Source: Pseudomonas chlororaphis subsp. chlororaphis
GTDB lineage: Bacteria > Pseudomonadota > Gammaproteobacteria > Pseudomonadales > Pseudomonadaceae
Direction: 5' to 3'
Assembly (NCBI RefSeq): GCF_003945765.1
Contig: NZ_CP027712.1
Span: 682,001-746,000 of the forward strand
Length of the DNA: 64,000 bases
Shown here: in pieces, positions 1 to 6,944 of the stretch
Layout of the letters: each line of letters starts with the position of its first letter
How positions within the stretch are numbered: the first letter of the stretch is position 1
Notes under the pieces: generated by a model
Told to the model about the DNA's origin: nothing
Seen by the model: the letters and a program-made list of their open reading frames with translations, nothing else
Database searches by the model: none
Made by a program: the position numbers and the translations under genes

Positions 1-76
1 TGTGGAAATGCTGTTGCACGGCCGTAAACAGGGCGGTCGATTCAGACGGGGAAGTGGGGCTGGAAACATCGGGCAT
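1..76 (-). CDS. Possible N-terminus of an unidentified gene, cut by the window edge
   Basis: An open minus-strand frame begins with ATG at 76 and runs off the window. It encodes about 25 residues beginning MPDVSSPTSPSESTALFTAV. Composition looks protein-like, but there is no clear Shine-Dalgarno sequence and no recognisable motif. It lies beyond the REP pair that follows hupE, so it would be the next gene downstream on the same strand. Function unknown; it could also be non-coding. Confidence 0.3.
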   Translation of the reverse strand, partial: MPDVSSPTSPSESTALFTAVQQHFH

Positions 77-160
77 TGGCTGGCGTCGTCACGGCAGGGT
101 GGAATGCGCGACATGGTAGCAGAGAAGGCCCTGGGGATCGTGGTTGGGCCGGAGCCCTTA

Positions 161-223
161 ATCGCGAGCAAGCTCGTTCCTACAGTGGCGGCGTTGTTCC
201 TGTAGGAGCGAGCTTGCTCGCGA
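161..223. repeat. REP pair (class 1, GCGAGC-AAGCTCG type)
   Basis: Two oppositely oriented copies of the common Pseudomonas REP core lie close together: TCGCGAGCAAGCTCGTTCC at the left and GGAGCGAGCTTGCTCGCGA at the right, separated by about 16 bp. Here the TGTAGG ends face each other, the reverse of the usual REPIN arrangement. The pair sits just downstream of hupE and may act as its transcript end. Confidence 0.85.
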
Positions 224-246
224 AAAAAAGCCTCAAACGACGCGCA

Positions 247-819
247 TCAGCCGGCCAGCAACCACACGCCAGTCGCAGCGGACGCCGCGCCCGCCAGGCG
301 CACCAGCGGCGCAGCGGCCTGTGGCAGGAGCCGGACCACGGCATAACCGGCCGCGTGCAGTGCCGCGGTGGCGGCGACAAAGCCTGCGGCATAGGTCCAG
401 GGGCTGGACATGTCCGGCAGTTCCAGGCCGTGGGCCACGCCGTGGAACAGGGCGAACAGCGCGGTGGCGGCCACCGCCAGGCTCAACGGCGGACGCACCG
501 CCAGGGCCACGGCCAGGCCGAGGGCCAGGACCGAGGCGGCGATCCCGCTTTCCAGGGCCGGCAGGTTCAGCCCTGCAAAACCCAGCACACCGCCGATCAG
601 CATGGTGCCGACGAAGGTGCAGGGCAGTGCCCAGCGCGCCGCGCCTTGCTGCTGCGCGGCCCACAGGCCGACCGCAACCATCGCCAGCAAGTGGTCCAGG
701 CCACCGATCGGGTGGCTGATACCGGCCATCAGGCCGTTGTCGCCGTGGCCCGGGTGGGCGAAGGCCAAAGCTGGAGTCAGCAGCAGGGCGAGGGTGCCGA
801 GAATGCGTTTGAGTGTCAT
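247..819 (-). CDS. hupE: HupE/UreJ family nickel/cobalt permease
   Basis: 190-residue membrane protein of the HupE/UreJ family, which supplies nickel (or cobalt) for metalloenzymes; here most likely nickel for urease. It has a signal-like hydrophobic N-terminus (residues 1-21), a His-rich HPGHGD stretch just after it, and the family metal motif HPIGGLDH at 36-43, followed by several hydrophobic segments with a second His cluster (FHGVAHGLE). It is the last gene of ureE-ureF-ureG-hupE, 37 bp after ureG on the same strand, which supports the nickel role. UreJ is an equally valid name. Family assignment is strong; metal specificity is inferred from context. Confidence 0.9.
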   Translation of the reverse strand: MTLKRILGTLALLLTPALAFAHPGHGDNGLMAGISHPIGGLDHLLAMVAVGLWAAQQQGAARWALPCTFVGTMLIGGVLGFAGLNLPALESGIAASVLALGLAVALAVRPPLSLAVAATALFALFHGVAHGLELPDMSSPWTYAAGFVAATAALHAAGYAVVRLLPQAAAPLVRLAGAASAATGVWLLAG

Positions 820-856
820 GGACAGGCTTCCTTGTTGAGCTTTTTGAAAAGAGCGA

Positions 857-1471
857 TCAGGCCGCGATCAGCAGTCCCTGGCGTTCGATAAAGGCGATGA
901 TTTCCTCCAGGCCCTGGCCGGTCTTCTGATTGCTGAAGACGAACGGCTTGCCACCGCGCATGCGCTGGGTATCGCCGTCCATCATCTCCAGCGAAGCGCC
1001 GACCAGGGGCGCCAGGTCGATCTTGTTGATCACCAGCAGGTCGGACTTGCAGATGCCCGGGCCGCCCTTGCGCGGCAGCTTGTCGCCCGCCGACACGTCG
1101 ATCACGTAGATGGTCAGGTCGGACAGCTCGGGGCTGAAGGTCGCCGACAGGTTGTCGCCGCCGGACTCCACCAGAATCAGGTCGAGGCCGGGAAAACGCC
1201 GGTTCAGCTGATCCACCGCTTCGAGGTTGATCGAGGCGTCTTCGCGAATCGCCGTGTGCGGGCAGCCGCCGGTTTCCACGCCGATGATGCGCTCGGGCGC
1301 CAGGGCCTGGTTGCGCACCAGGAAGTCGGCGTCTTCGCGGGTGTAGATATCGTTGGTCACCACCGCCAGGTTGTAGCGTTCGCGCAGGGCCAGGCACAGG
1401 GCCAGGGTCAGGGCGGTCTTGCCGGAGCCCACCGGGCCGCCGATGCCGACGCGCAGAGGTTGTGCGTTCAT
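857..1471 (-). CDS. ureG: Urease accessory GTPase UreG
   Basis: 204-residue GTPase that delivers nickel to urease together with UreD, UreF and UreE. The P-loop GPVGSGKT is at residues 12-19. The nickel-binding Cys-Pro-His is at 70-72 (GGCPH), and the conserved [15 protein letters not shown] block and NKIDLAP guanine-specificity motif are present. The ATG at 1471 is chosen because it gives the family length and is preceded by GGAGAG; the open frame extends 40 codons further upstream but into an inserted palindromic element. Third gene of the accessory operon; separated from ureF by 195 bp, unlike the tight spacing elsewhere in the operon. Confidence 0.97.
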   Translation of the reverse strand: MNAQPLRVGIGGPVGSGKTALTLALCLALRERYNLAVVTNDIYTREDADFLVRNQALAPERIIGVETGGCPHTAIREDASINLEAVDQLNRRFPGLDLILVESGGDNLSATFSPELSDLTIYVIDVSAGDKLPRKGGPGICKSDLLVINKIDLAPLVGASLEMMDGDTQRMRGGKPFVFSNQKTGQGLEEIIAFIERQGLLIAA

Positions 1472-1483
1472 GTGACTCTCCAC

Positions 1484-1530
1484 AATAAAAGGCACCCAAG
1501 TAAAAGGCGCCAAACTAAAAGGACCTAGGC
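1484..1530 (-). repeat. Three imperfect 15-bp tandem repeats in the ureG leader
   Basis: On the minus strand, three successive 15-bp units read GTCCTTTTAGTTTGG, CGCCTTTTACTTGGG and TGCCTTTTATTGTGG. Each shares CCTTTTA, and the last unit runs directly into the ureG Shine-Dalgarno GGAGAG. They lie between the ureF-end palindrome and the ureG start. Confidence 0.75.
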
Positions 1531-1670
1531 TCTGTACGAAAAGTGGCTGCGCTCGGCCATGCTGCGTTAAAAACAGGCTCGGAATGCTCATTTAGGCCCC
1601 TAAACTCCGCTTCCTCGCCTGTTTTTGCCTTGCCTGACCTTCGCTCGCCGACTTTTCGTACAGACCCTAG
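1525..1670. mobile_element. 146-bp palindromic MITE-like element at the ureF stop codon
   Basis: Near-perfect terminal inverted repeats of 20 bp begin CTAGGCTCTGTACG on the left (1525 on) and, read inward from the right (1670 back), CTAGGGTCTGTACG; 19 of 20 bases agree and both end in AAAAGT. Inside are further paired arms AAAAACAGGC / GCCTGTTTTT and TTAGG / CCTAA, so the whole element can fold into one long hairpin. No coding capacity. The CTAG at each end may be a duplicated target; the right copy contains the TAG stop of ureF. It looks like a non-autonomous element moved by a transposase in trans. The parent IS was not identified. Confidence 0.75.
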
Positions 1671-2341
1671 GAACGGAACAGGCGGCTGTACTGGCGCTCA
1701 TGGGCCATGCACGCCAGGGACAGGCCGAAGGCGGCGCTGCCGTAATGTTCGGGGTCGAGGTTCGAGGCATTGCGCTGGGCCTCTTGCAGCAACGGCAACA
1801 GTTCGCTGGTCAGGCGCTGAGCAGCCTGCTGGCCCAGGGGCAGGGTTTTCATCAGCACCGCCAGCTGGTTTTCCAGCCAGCTCCACAGCCAGGCGGCCAG
1901 GGCGTCCTGCGGGCTGATCCGCCAGGCCCGCGCGGCCAGGGCCCAGCCCAGGGCCAGGTGCGGCTCGGCGATCTGCGCGAGAAAGTTGCGGGCCGGCGGA
2001 TCCAGCTCCGGCAGGCCGTTCAGCAGCTGTTGCAGGGAATAGCCCATTTGCCGGCTTTCCTGGTGCAGCTCGCGGGTTTCGCGGCTGGCGCGATGTTCCT
2101 GGCACAGCTGCAGCAATTGCGCCCAGTCCTCGTCCGCGGCCGCCTGACAATGGGCCAGCAACAGCGGTGCTTCGAAGCGCGCCAGGTTGAGCAGCAACTG
2201 GTCGCCGATCCAGCGTCGGGCGCTGTGCGGGTCGTTGACCGCGGCCTGTTCCACGGCCATTTCCAGGCCCTGGGAATAGCTGTAGCCGCCAATCGGCAGT
2301 TGTGGGCTGGCCAGGCGCAGCAGGGCCCAGGCCGGGTTCAT
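1667..2341 (-). CDS. ureF: Urease accessory protein UreF
   Basis: 224-residue UreF, the all-helical chaperone that links UreG to the UreD-apourease complex during nickel insertion. It starts MNPAWALLRLASPQLPIGG, with the conserved PIGGYSYSQGLE near residues 16-27, and ends RLFRS as in other pseudomonads. The ATG overlaps the ureE stop by 4 bp (ATGA), indicating translational coupling. The TAG stop falls in the CTAG at the edge of the palindromic element, so the insertion left the reading frame intact. Confidence 0.97.
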   Translation of the reverse strand: MNPAWALLRLASPQLPIGGYSYSQGLEMAVEQAAVNDPHSARRWIGDQLLLNLARFEAPLLLAHCQAAADEDWAQLLQLCQEHRASRETRELHQESRQMGYSLQQLLNGLPELDPPARNFLAQIAEPHLALGWALAARAWRISPQDALAAWLWSWLENQLAVLMKTLPLGQQAAQRLTSELLPLLQEAQRNASNLDPEHYGSAAFGLSLACMAHERQYSRLFRS

Positions 2342-2838
2342 GGGCGCATGCCAAACTGGTGCAGCCGCGGCGCGTAGTTGAAGTCCTCGTCGCCGTGGCG
2401 GGAATGATGATGGCCGCCGCCGTAGGCGCCGTGTTCCGGCTGGAACGGCGCCTCGATGGTTTCGGTATTGGCGCCGAGCTGTTCGAGCATGGCCTTGAGC
2501 ACATAGTCGTCGAGCAGGCGCAGCCAGCCATCGCCGACTTGCAGGGCGACGTGGCGGTTGCCCAGGTGGTAGGCGGCGCGGGTCAGTTCGAAGGCATTGC
2601 GGCAGGTGACATGCAACAGGGTTTCCGGGCGCGCACAGACCCGCACGATCCGGCCATCTTCGGCTTGCAGGCATTCGCCGTCGTGCAGCGGGGGCTGGCC
2701 ACGCTCCAGAAACAGCCCGGCGTCTTCGCCGTCGGCACTAAAACAGCGCAAGCGGCTTTTGCTGCGGGCTTCGAAGGTCAGGTGCAACTCGGCGGACCAG
2801 TCGGGTTGCGGCGCGATTCTGCGATGAATCACCAGCAT
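2338..2838 (-). CDS. ureE: Urease accessory nickel chaperone UreE
   Basis: 166-residue metallochaperone that hands nickel to UreG. The C-terminal domain carries the conserved GNRHVALQV and LDDYVLKAML blocks, with the metal-binding His of GNRH. The tail is short and His-rich (GGGHHHSRHGDED, about residues 140-152). First gene of ureE-ureF-ureG-hupE; the next gene overlaps its stop by 4 bp. A sigma54-type promoter lies about 37 bp upstream of the ATG. Confidence 0.97.
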   Translation of the reverse strand: MLVIHRRIAPQPDWSAELHLTFEARSKSRLRCFSADGEDAGLFLERGQPPLHDGECLQAEDGRIVRVCARPETLLHVTCRNAFELTRAAYHLGNRHVALQVGDGWLRLLDDYVLKAMLEQLGANTETIEAPFQPEHGAYGGGHHHSRHGDEDFNYAPRLHQFGMRP

Positions 2839-2874
2839 TGGAAGGCTTCCAGCTATGAGCGATGCAGGGTGTAG

Positions 2875-2891
2875 AGCAAGTGCCTTGCCAA
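2875..2891 (-). promoter_or_regulatory. Sigma54 (-24/-12) promoter for ureEFG-hupE
   Basis: The minus strand reads TTGGCAAGGCACTTGCT. This matches the RpoN consensus TGGCAC-N5-TTGCW at all but one base, with GG and GC at the invariant positions. Transcription would begin near 2864, about 25 bp before the ureE ATG. An NtrC-like dyad lies about 110 bp upstream. Confidence 0.7.
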
Positions 2892-2987
2892 TCGCCCGGT
2901 CTGATCGGAAACGGGTGGAAAGCGCCTGAAAATGGGGCAGGCTTCTGTTTTATTTTGTTACAAATTCAGGGTGTGCGCTGATTTATA

Positions 2988-3002
2988 GCACTGACTTGGT
3001 GC
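2988..3002. promoter_or_regulatory. NtrC-like dyad upstream of ureE
   Basis: GCAC-N7-GTGC (GCACTGACTTGGTGC) matches the core of the NtrC site GCACC-N5-GGTGC on the minus strand except at one inner base. Its distance from the sigma54 promoter at 2875-2891 fits an upstream activator site for nitrogen control. The rest of the 268-bp gap between the desT-like gene and ureE shows nothing else I recognise. Confidence 0.5.
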
Positions 3003-3106
3003 GTTGTGCTGTTTTTTGATGCGCGGCGAAGCGCCGCTCTGGCGCGAGCCATGGCGGGCAGATGAGGCGGTGGAGGAGGGTGTGCGGTTGAGCGCAGCGG
3101 CGGGGG

Positions 3107-3739
3107 TTATTCGGTGCTGCCCAGCCCTTGCCAATGCTTGAGGCCGATAAAGATGAAACGCAGCTGCTGGGTGATTTTCGCCTGGGGCGTGAGGTGCTCG
3201 GGCAGGGCTTGCGCAGGCGGATCGATGATATCCGGCAAGGTGGCGAACACGCTTTTGACGATCAGGTCGGCCATCACCGTCAGGTCGGCGATGTTCAGGT
3301 GTTGCAGCTTGGGCATCAGGGTCAGGTCGGCCGCCAGGTCGGCGCTGATGTTTTCCCGCAGGCTGGCGATCGCCTGGCGCACCGGCAGCGAACCGCCGTA
3401 CTGCTCGCGGGCGAGGAACAGGAACTGCGAGCGGTTGGCTGCCACTACATCGAGGAAGATCCGCACCGAGGCATCGATGATGCCGCCCATGACAAATTCG
3501 TTATGGCGCACCAGGCGGATGGTTTCGCGGAAGGTCTGGCCGACTTCGCTGACCAGTACCAGGCCGAGTTGGTCCATATCGTCGAAATGCCGGTAGAAAC
3601 CGGTCGGCACTATGCCGGCGGTTTTCGCCACTTCGCGCAGGCTCAGGCTGCCGAATCCGCGGCCGCATTCCATCAGGTGGCGGGCAGCGTCCATCAAAGC
3701 GTTGCGAGTCTGTTGTTTCTGTTCGGCGCGGGGCAGCAT
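3107..3739 (-). CDS. desT: TetR-family regulator, DesT/FabR type
   Basis: 210-residue TetR-family repressor. The N-terminal helix-turn-helix reads SLREVAKTAGIVPTGFYRHF, close to E. coli FabR and Pseudomonas DesT, which sense the saturated/unsaturated acyl-CoA balance and control desaturase genes. In P. aeruginosa desT also neighbours ureE. The ATG at 3739 is chosen because it starts MLPRAEQ as in relatives; a GTG 12 codons upstream (3775) is possible and neither has a strong ribosome site. The desCB desaturase pair it controls in P. aeruginosa is not next to it here; the upstream neighbour is the secreted repeat protein. Confidence 0.8.
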   Translation of the reverse strand: MLPRAEQKQQTRNALMDAARHLMECGRGFGSLSLREVAKTAGIVPTGFYRHFDDMDQLGLVLVSEVGQTFRETIRLVRHNEFVMGGIIDASVRIFLDVVAANRSQFLFLAREQYGGSLPVRQAIASLRENISADLAADLTLMPKLQHLNIADLTVMADLIVKSVFATLPDIIDPPAQALPEHLTPQAKITQQLRFIFIGLKHWQGLGSTE

Positions 3740-3886
3740 CGGCGGGCTGGTTTTCTGATCAAGAGAACGGCGCACTCTAGCAAATCAACTTTGCCGGCGT
3801 CGAACCTGGTGGGGGCGGTAGGCTGAAGGCGGGACCTGGATCGGAGCGGTGGACGCAGAAAAAAAACGGCGCGGCTCAGGAAAAAA

Positions 3887-3918
3887 CAAAGCCCGATCCA
3901 GGGACCGGGCTTTTCTGT
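3887..3918. terminator. Bidirectional-looking intrinsic terminator
   Basis: AAGCCCG and CGGGCTT arms flank ATCCAGGGAC. On the minus strand the stem is followed by TTTGTTTTTT, so it would end transcription from the repeat-protein gene at 3979-4359. On the plus strand it is followed by TTTCTG. Confidence 0.75.
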
Positions 3919-3978
3919 AGAGGCATCATAGGCTTGACTCACAGCTGGGTTGCGTTAGGCCAAACGGTCGTTGCCGTC

Positions 3979-4359
3979 TTAAACCAGACCTTTCTCTTCC
4001 AGGCGATCACGGCCGCCTTCGGCTACAGCCTGGCCCAGGGGAGTGCGATCGAAGCCGTCTTCAGCCAGGGTCTGGCCTTGTGGGGTACGGTCGCCGCCAT
4101 CGGAAGCCAGGGTTTGGCCTTGTGGAGTGCGGTCGCTGCCGTCAGAGGCCAGGGTCTGACCTTGTGGGGTACGGTCGCTACCGTCGGACGCCAGGGTCTG
4201 ACCTTGTGGGGTGCGGTCGCTGCCATCGGAAGCCAGGGTCTGGGTGAATACCGAGGTGCTGGCCTTGACTTGTGGGGTAGCCTGTTCAGCGGCTGGCAGG
4301 GCGAAAGCGTTGGCTGCCAGGATCGAGAGGGTCAGGCTAAGCAGTAATTGGCGTTTCAT
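3979..4359 (-). CDS. Small secreted protein made of 14-residue tandem repeats
   Basis: 126 residues. A signal peptide (MKRQLLLSLTLSILAANAFA, cut near residue 20) and a short linker lead into five tandem 14-residue units, residues 41-110. The consensus is TLASDGSDRTPQGQ; the fourth and fifth drift to GGDRTPQGQ and EDGFDRTPLGQ, and a degenerate sixth (AVAEGGRDRLEEKG) ends the protein. No cysteines or known catalytic motif. The start at 4359 has a good AAGGAG ribosome site, and a terminator follows, so it is probably monocistronic. Periplasmic or extracellular location is inferred from the signal peptide. Function unknown; the Asp-Gly/Asp-Arg-rich units could bind ions or a surface, but that is only a guess. 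Confidence 0.85.
   Translation of the reverse strand: MKRQLLLSLTLSILAANAFALPAAEQATPQVKASTSVFTQTLASDGSDRTPQGQTLASDGSDRTPQGQTLASDGSDRTPQGQTLASDGGDRTPQGQTLAEDGFDRTPLGQAVAEGGRDRLEEKGLV
4030..4239 (-). repeat. 42-bp coding tandem repeat, five copies
   Basis: Five consecutive 42-bp units encode the 14-residue repeats of the secreted protein. The first three encode identical peptides yet differ by silent changes, so the array is not a very recent perfect expansion. Such arrays can gain or lose units by slippage. Confidence 0.9.
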
Positions 4360-4747
4360 GATGGGTTGCTCCTTGGGAGGGCGATAAAGTGGGTACGGAG
4401 CCAATGTTACGCGCGCAAAATCGATATAAAAGTTCATAAAGACAATGGTAATAATCAACAGAATTGATTGTTCTGCCCGAGGGCTCTAGAACGGGCGTTT
4501 CCGAAGAAGGGTTTTGCACCGGGGTGGGTATTTTCGACCCATCTGCGCCTCGCAAAAGTGCGGCGGCGGTAACGCCAAGCTGGCGCTTCGGTCAGGAAAA
4601 TCCGTGCTTTTGTGTCTGATTCGCGGCTTTGGGTTAAACCTGCGGGCCGTTTGTCAGTCCTAGTTTTCATGACCGGTGGATTTCAACCCCGGCAGTTCAC
4701 AGGGGCGTCGTTATCCCGGCGTCCTTCAGTAGTCAGGAGCCCTGTGC
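4360..4747. other. 388-bp intergenic region between the repeat-protein gene and asmA
   Basis: Divergent promoter region. AT-rich DNA at 4410-4470 contains the dyad AATCAA-cagaa-TTGATT (4453-4469), and on the minus strand TTGATT is followed about 26 bp on by TTTATATC, a possible promoter for the repeat-protein gene. Nothing else recognisable is seen up to the asmA start. Confidence 0.4.
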
Positions 4748-6823
4748 ATGACGCGCACTCGTAAAATTCTCGCCTGGACAGTCGGTAGCCTTTTCCTGCT
4801 GCTGGTCGTGCTGGTACTGATCATCGCGTTCTTCGATTGGAACCGGATCAAGCCGCCACTCAATGCCAAAGTCTCCGAAGAACTGCATCGCCCCTTCGCC
4901 ATCAACGGCAACCTGGCGGTGATCTGGCAGCGCGAGCCCGACGAAGGCGGCTGGCGGGCCTGGGTGCCGTGGCCGCACGTGGTGGCCGAGGACCTGACCC
5001 TGGGCAACCCCGACTGGTCCAAGGCGCCGCAGATGGTCAGCCTCAAGCGCGTCGAGTTGCGTATTTCGCCCCTGGCATTGCTGGCGCAGCGCGTGCGCAT
5101 TCCGCGTATCGACCTCACCGAGCCGAACGCCGCCCTCGAGCGCCTGGCCGACGGCCGCGCCAACTGGACTTTCCAGTTCGACCCGAAAGACCCGAATGCC
5201 GAGCCCTCCAACTGGGTGATGGACATCGGCGCCATCGGCTTCGACAAAGGCCATGTCACCCTCAACGACCAAAGCCTGAAAACCCGCCTCGACCTGCTGG
5301 TCGACCCGTTGGGCAAGCCGATTCCGTTCAGTGACATCGTCGGCGACAAGGCGGCGAAGAAAGCCGAAGAGAAAGGCGCAGCTCCCCAGTCCTATGCCTT
5401 TGCCTTCAAGGCCAAGGGGCAATATCACGGCCAGGCCCTGGCCGGTTCCGGCAAGATCGGCGGCTTGCTGGCGCTGCAGGACGCGAGCAAGCCGTTCCCG
5501 CTGCAGGTCCAGGCAACGATCGGCGATACCCGCGTCGAACTGGCCGGCACCCTGACCGACCCGCTCAACCTCGGCGCCCTGGATCTGCGCATGAAGCTCG
5601 CCGGCACCAGCCTGGGCAACCTGTACCCGCTGACTGGCGTGACCCTGCCGGACTCGCCGGCCTATGCCACCGATGGCCACCTGAGCGCGCAGTTGCGCGA
5701 CCCGGCCGGGGCGAAGTTCCAGTACCAGGATTTCAACGGCAAGATCGGCGACAGCGACATCCACGGCAACCTGACTTACGTCGCCAGCCAGCCTCGGCCC
5801 AAACTGACCGGCGCGCTGGTGTCCAATCAGTTGCTGTTCAGCGACCTGGCGCCGCTGATCGGCGCCGACTCCAACGCCGAGCAGAAGGCCCGGGGCGGCG
5901 ACAGCAAGCAGCCGGCGGACAAGGTGTTGCCGGTGGAAGAGTTCCGCACCGAGCGCTGGCGCGACATGGACGCCGATGTCGAGTTCACCGGCAAGCGCAT
6001 CGTCCATAGCGCCGACTTGCCCTTCACCGACCTGTACACCCACCTGGTGCTCGACGACGGGCGCCTGAGCCTGGAGCCGCTGCGTTTCGGCGTGGCCGGC
6101 GGCAAGCTGGATGCGCAGATTCGCCTCAACGGCCAGGCCACGCCGCTGGAAGGCCGGGCCAAGCTGACCGCGCGCAACTTCAAGCTCAAGCAGCTGTTCC
6201 CGACCTTCGAGCCGATGAAAACCAGCTTCGGCGAACTCAATGGCGATGCCGATATCGCCGGGCGCGGCAATTCGGTGGCGGCCTTGCTCGGCAGTGCCAA
6301 TGGCGAGCTGAAGATGCTGATCAACGACGGCGCCATCAGCCGCAGCCTGATGGAGATCGCCGGGCTCAACGTCGGCAACTATGTGATCGGCAAGATGTTT
6401 GGCGACAAGGAAGTGAAGATCAATTGCGCCGCCGCCGACTTCGGCATCAAGACCGGCCTGGCCACCAGCCGCCTGTTCGTGTTCGACACCGAGAACGCGA
6501 TCGTCTACATCGACGGCACCGCGAACATGGCCAGCGAGCAACTGGACTTGACCATCACTCCGGAATCCAAGGGCCTGCGCCTGTTCTCCCTGCGCTCGCC
6601 GCTCTATGTGCAAGGCAAGTTCATCAAGCCGGAGGCCGGGGTCAAGGCCGTGCCGCTGATGTTGCGCGGCGCCGGCATGGTGGCGCTGGGGGTGATCGCC
6701 GGGCCGGCGGCCGGGTTGCTGGCGCTGGTGGCACCGAGCGGCGGCGAGCCGAACCAGTGCGCGCCGCTACTCGAGCAGATGCGTTCGGGCAAGGCGCCGG
6801 TGGCGGTCAAGCCGACGCGTTAA
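4748..6823 (+). CDS. AsmA family inner-membrane/periplasmic protein
   Basis: 691-residue AsmA-family protein. One N-terminal membrane segment (about residues 9-29) anchors a long periplasmic part. The start of the AsmA domain is visible in DWNRIKPPLNAKVSEELHRP (31-50), and the conserved C-terminal block reads GLNVGNYVIGKMFGDKEVKINCAAADFGIK. AsmA-like proteins belong to the repeating-beta-groove group thought to move phospholipid between membranes. The ATG at 4748 has the GGAGCC ribosome site. It appears monocistronic. Family sure; exact role unknown. Confidence 0.9.
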   Translation: MTRTRKILAWTVGSLFLLLVVLVLIIAFFDWNRIKPPLNAKVSEELHRPFAINGNLAVIWQREPDEGGWRAWVPWPHVVAEDLTLGNPDWSKAPQMVSLKRVELRISPLALLAQRVRIPRIDLTEPNAALERLADGRANWTFQFDPKDPNAEPSNWVMDIGAIGFDKGHVTLNDQSLKTRLDLLVDPLGKPIPFSDIVGDKAAKKAEEKGAAPQSYAFAFKAKGQYHGQALAGSGKIGGLLALQDASKPFPLQVQATIGDTRVELAGTLTDPLNLGALDLRMKLAGTSLGNLYPLTGVTLPDSPAYATDGHLSAQLRDPAGAKFQYQDFNGKIGDSDIHGNLTYVASQPRPKLTGALVSNQLLFSDLAPLIGADSNAEQKARGGDSKQPADKVLPVEEFRTERWRDMDADVEFTGKRIVHSADLPFTDLYTHLVLDDGRLSLEPLRFGVAGGKLDAQIRLNGQATPLEGRAKLTARNFKLKQLFPTFEPMKTSFGELNGDADIAGRGNSVAALLGSANGELKMLINDGAISRSLMEIAGLNVGNYVIGKMFGDKEVKINCAAADFGIKTGLATSRLFVFDTENAIVYIDGTANMASEQLDLTITPESKGLRLFSLRSPLYVQGKFIKPEAGVKAVPLMLRGAGMVALGVIAGPAAGLLALVAPSGGEPNQCAPLLEQMRSGKAPVAVKPTR

Positions 6824-6842
6824 GTTCACGCGCCTTTCGCGT

Positions 6843-6931
6843 CTGTAGGAGCGAAGCTTGCTCGCGAAGAATCCGACGCGGTGTATCTGCATAACCGCGG
6901 CGCGTCTTTCGCGGGCAAGCCTCGCGCCTAC
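6843..6931. repeat. REPIN (class 1)
   Basis: CTGTAGGAGCGAAGCTTGC at the left and an inverted GCGGGCAAGCCTCGCGCC at the right frame about 40 bp. It lies between the convergent ends of asmA and the LysR gene, a typical REPIN location. Confidence 0.85.
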
Positions 6932-6944
6932 CCGTTCAAGGGCA

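Noticed and set aside
2..891. Plus-strand frames over the window start and hupE
   Set aside because: They run through a REP pair and antisense to hupE and ureG, with Arg/Gln-rich shadow composition.
4030..4239. CRISPR-like array
   Set aside because: The 42-bp repeats are contiguous, in frame and coding, with no spacers.
4733..6613. 626-codon open frame antisense to asmA
   Set aside because: It is the mirror of a GC-rich real gene with a clear AsmA domain, has repetitive Gln/Gly/Val composition and no ribosome site.
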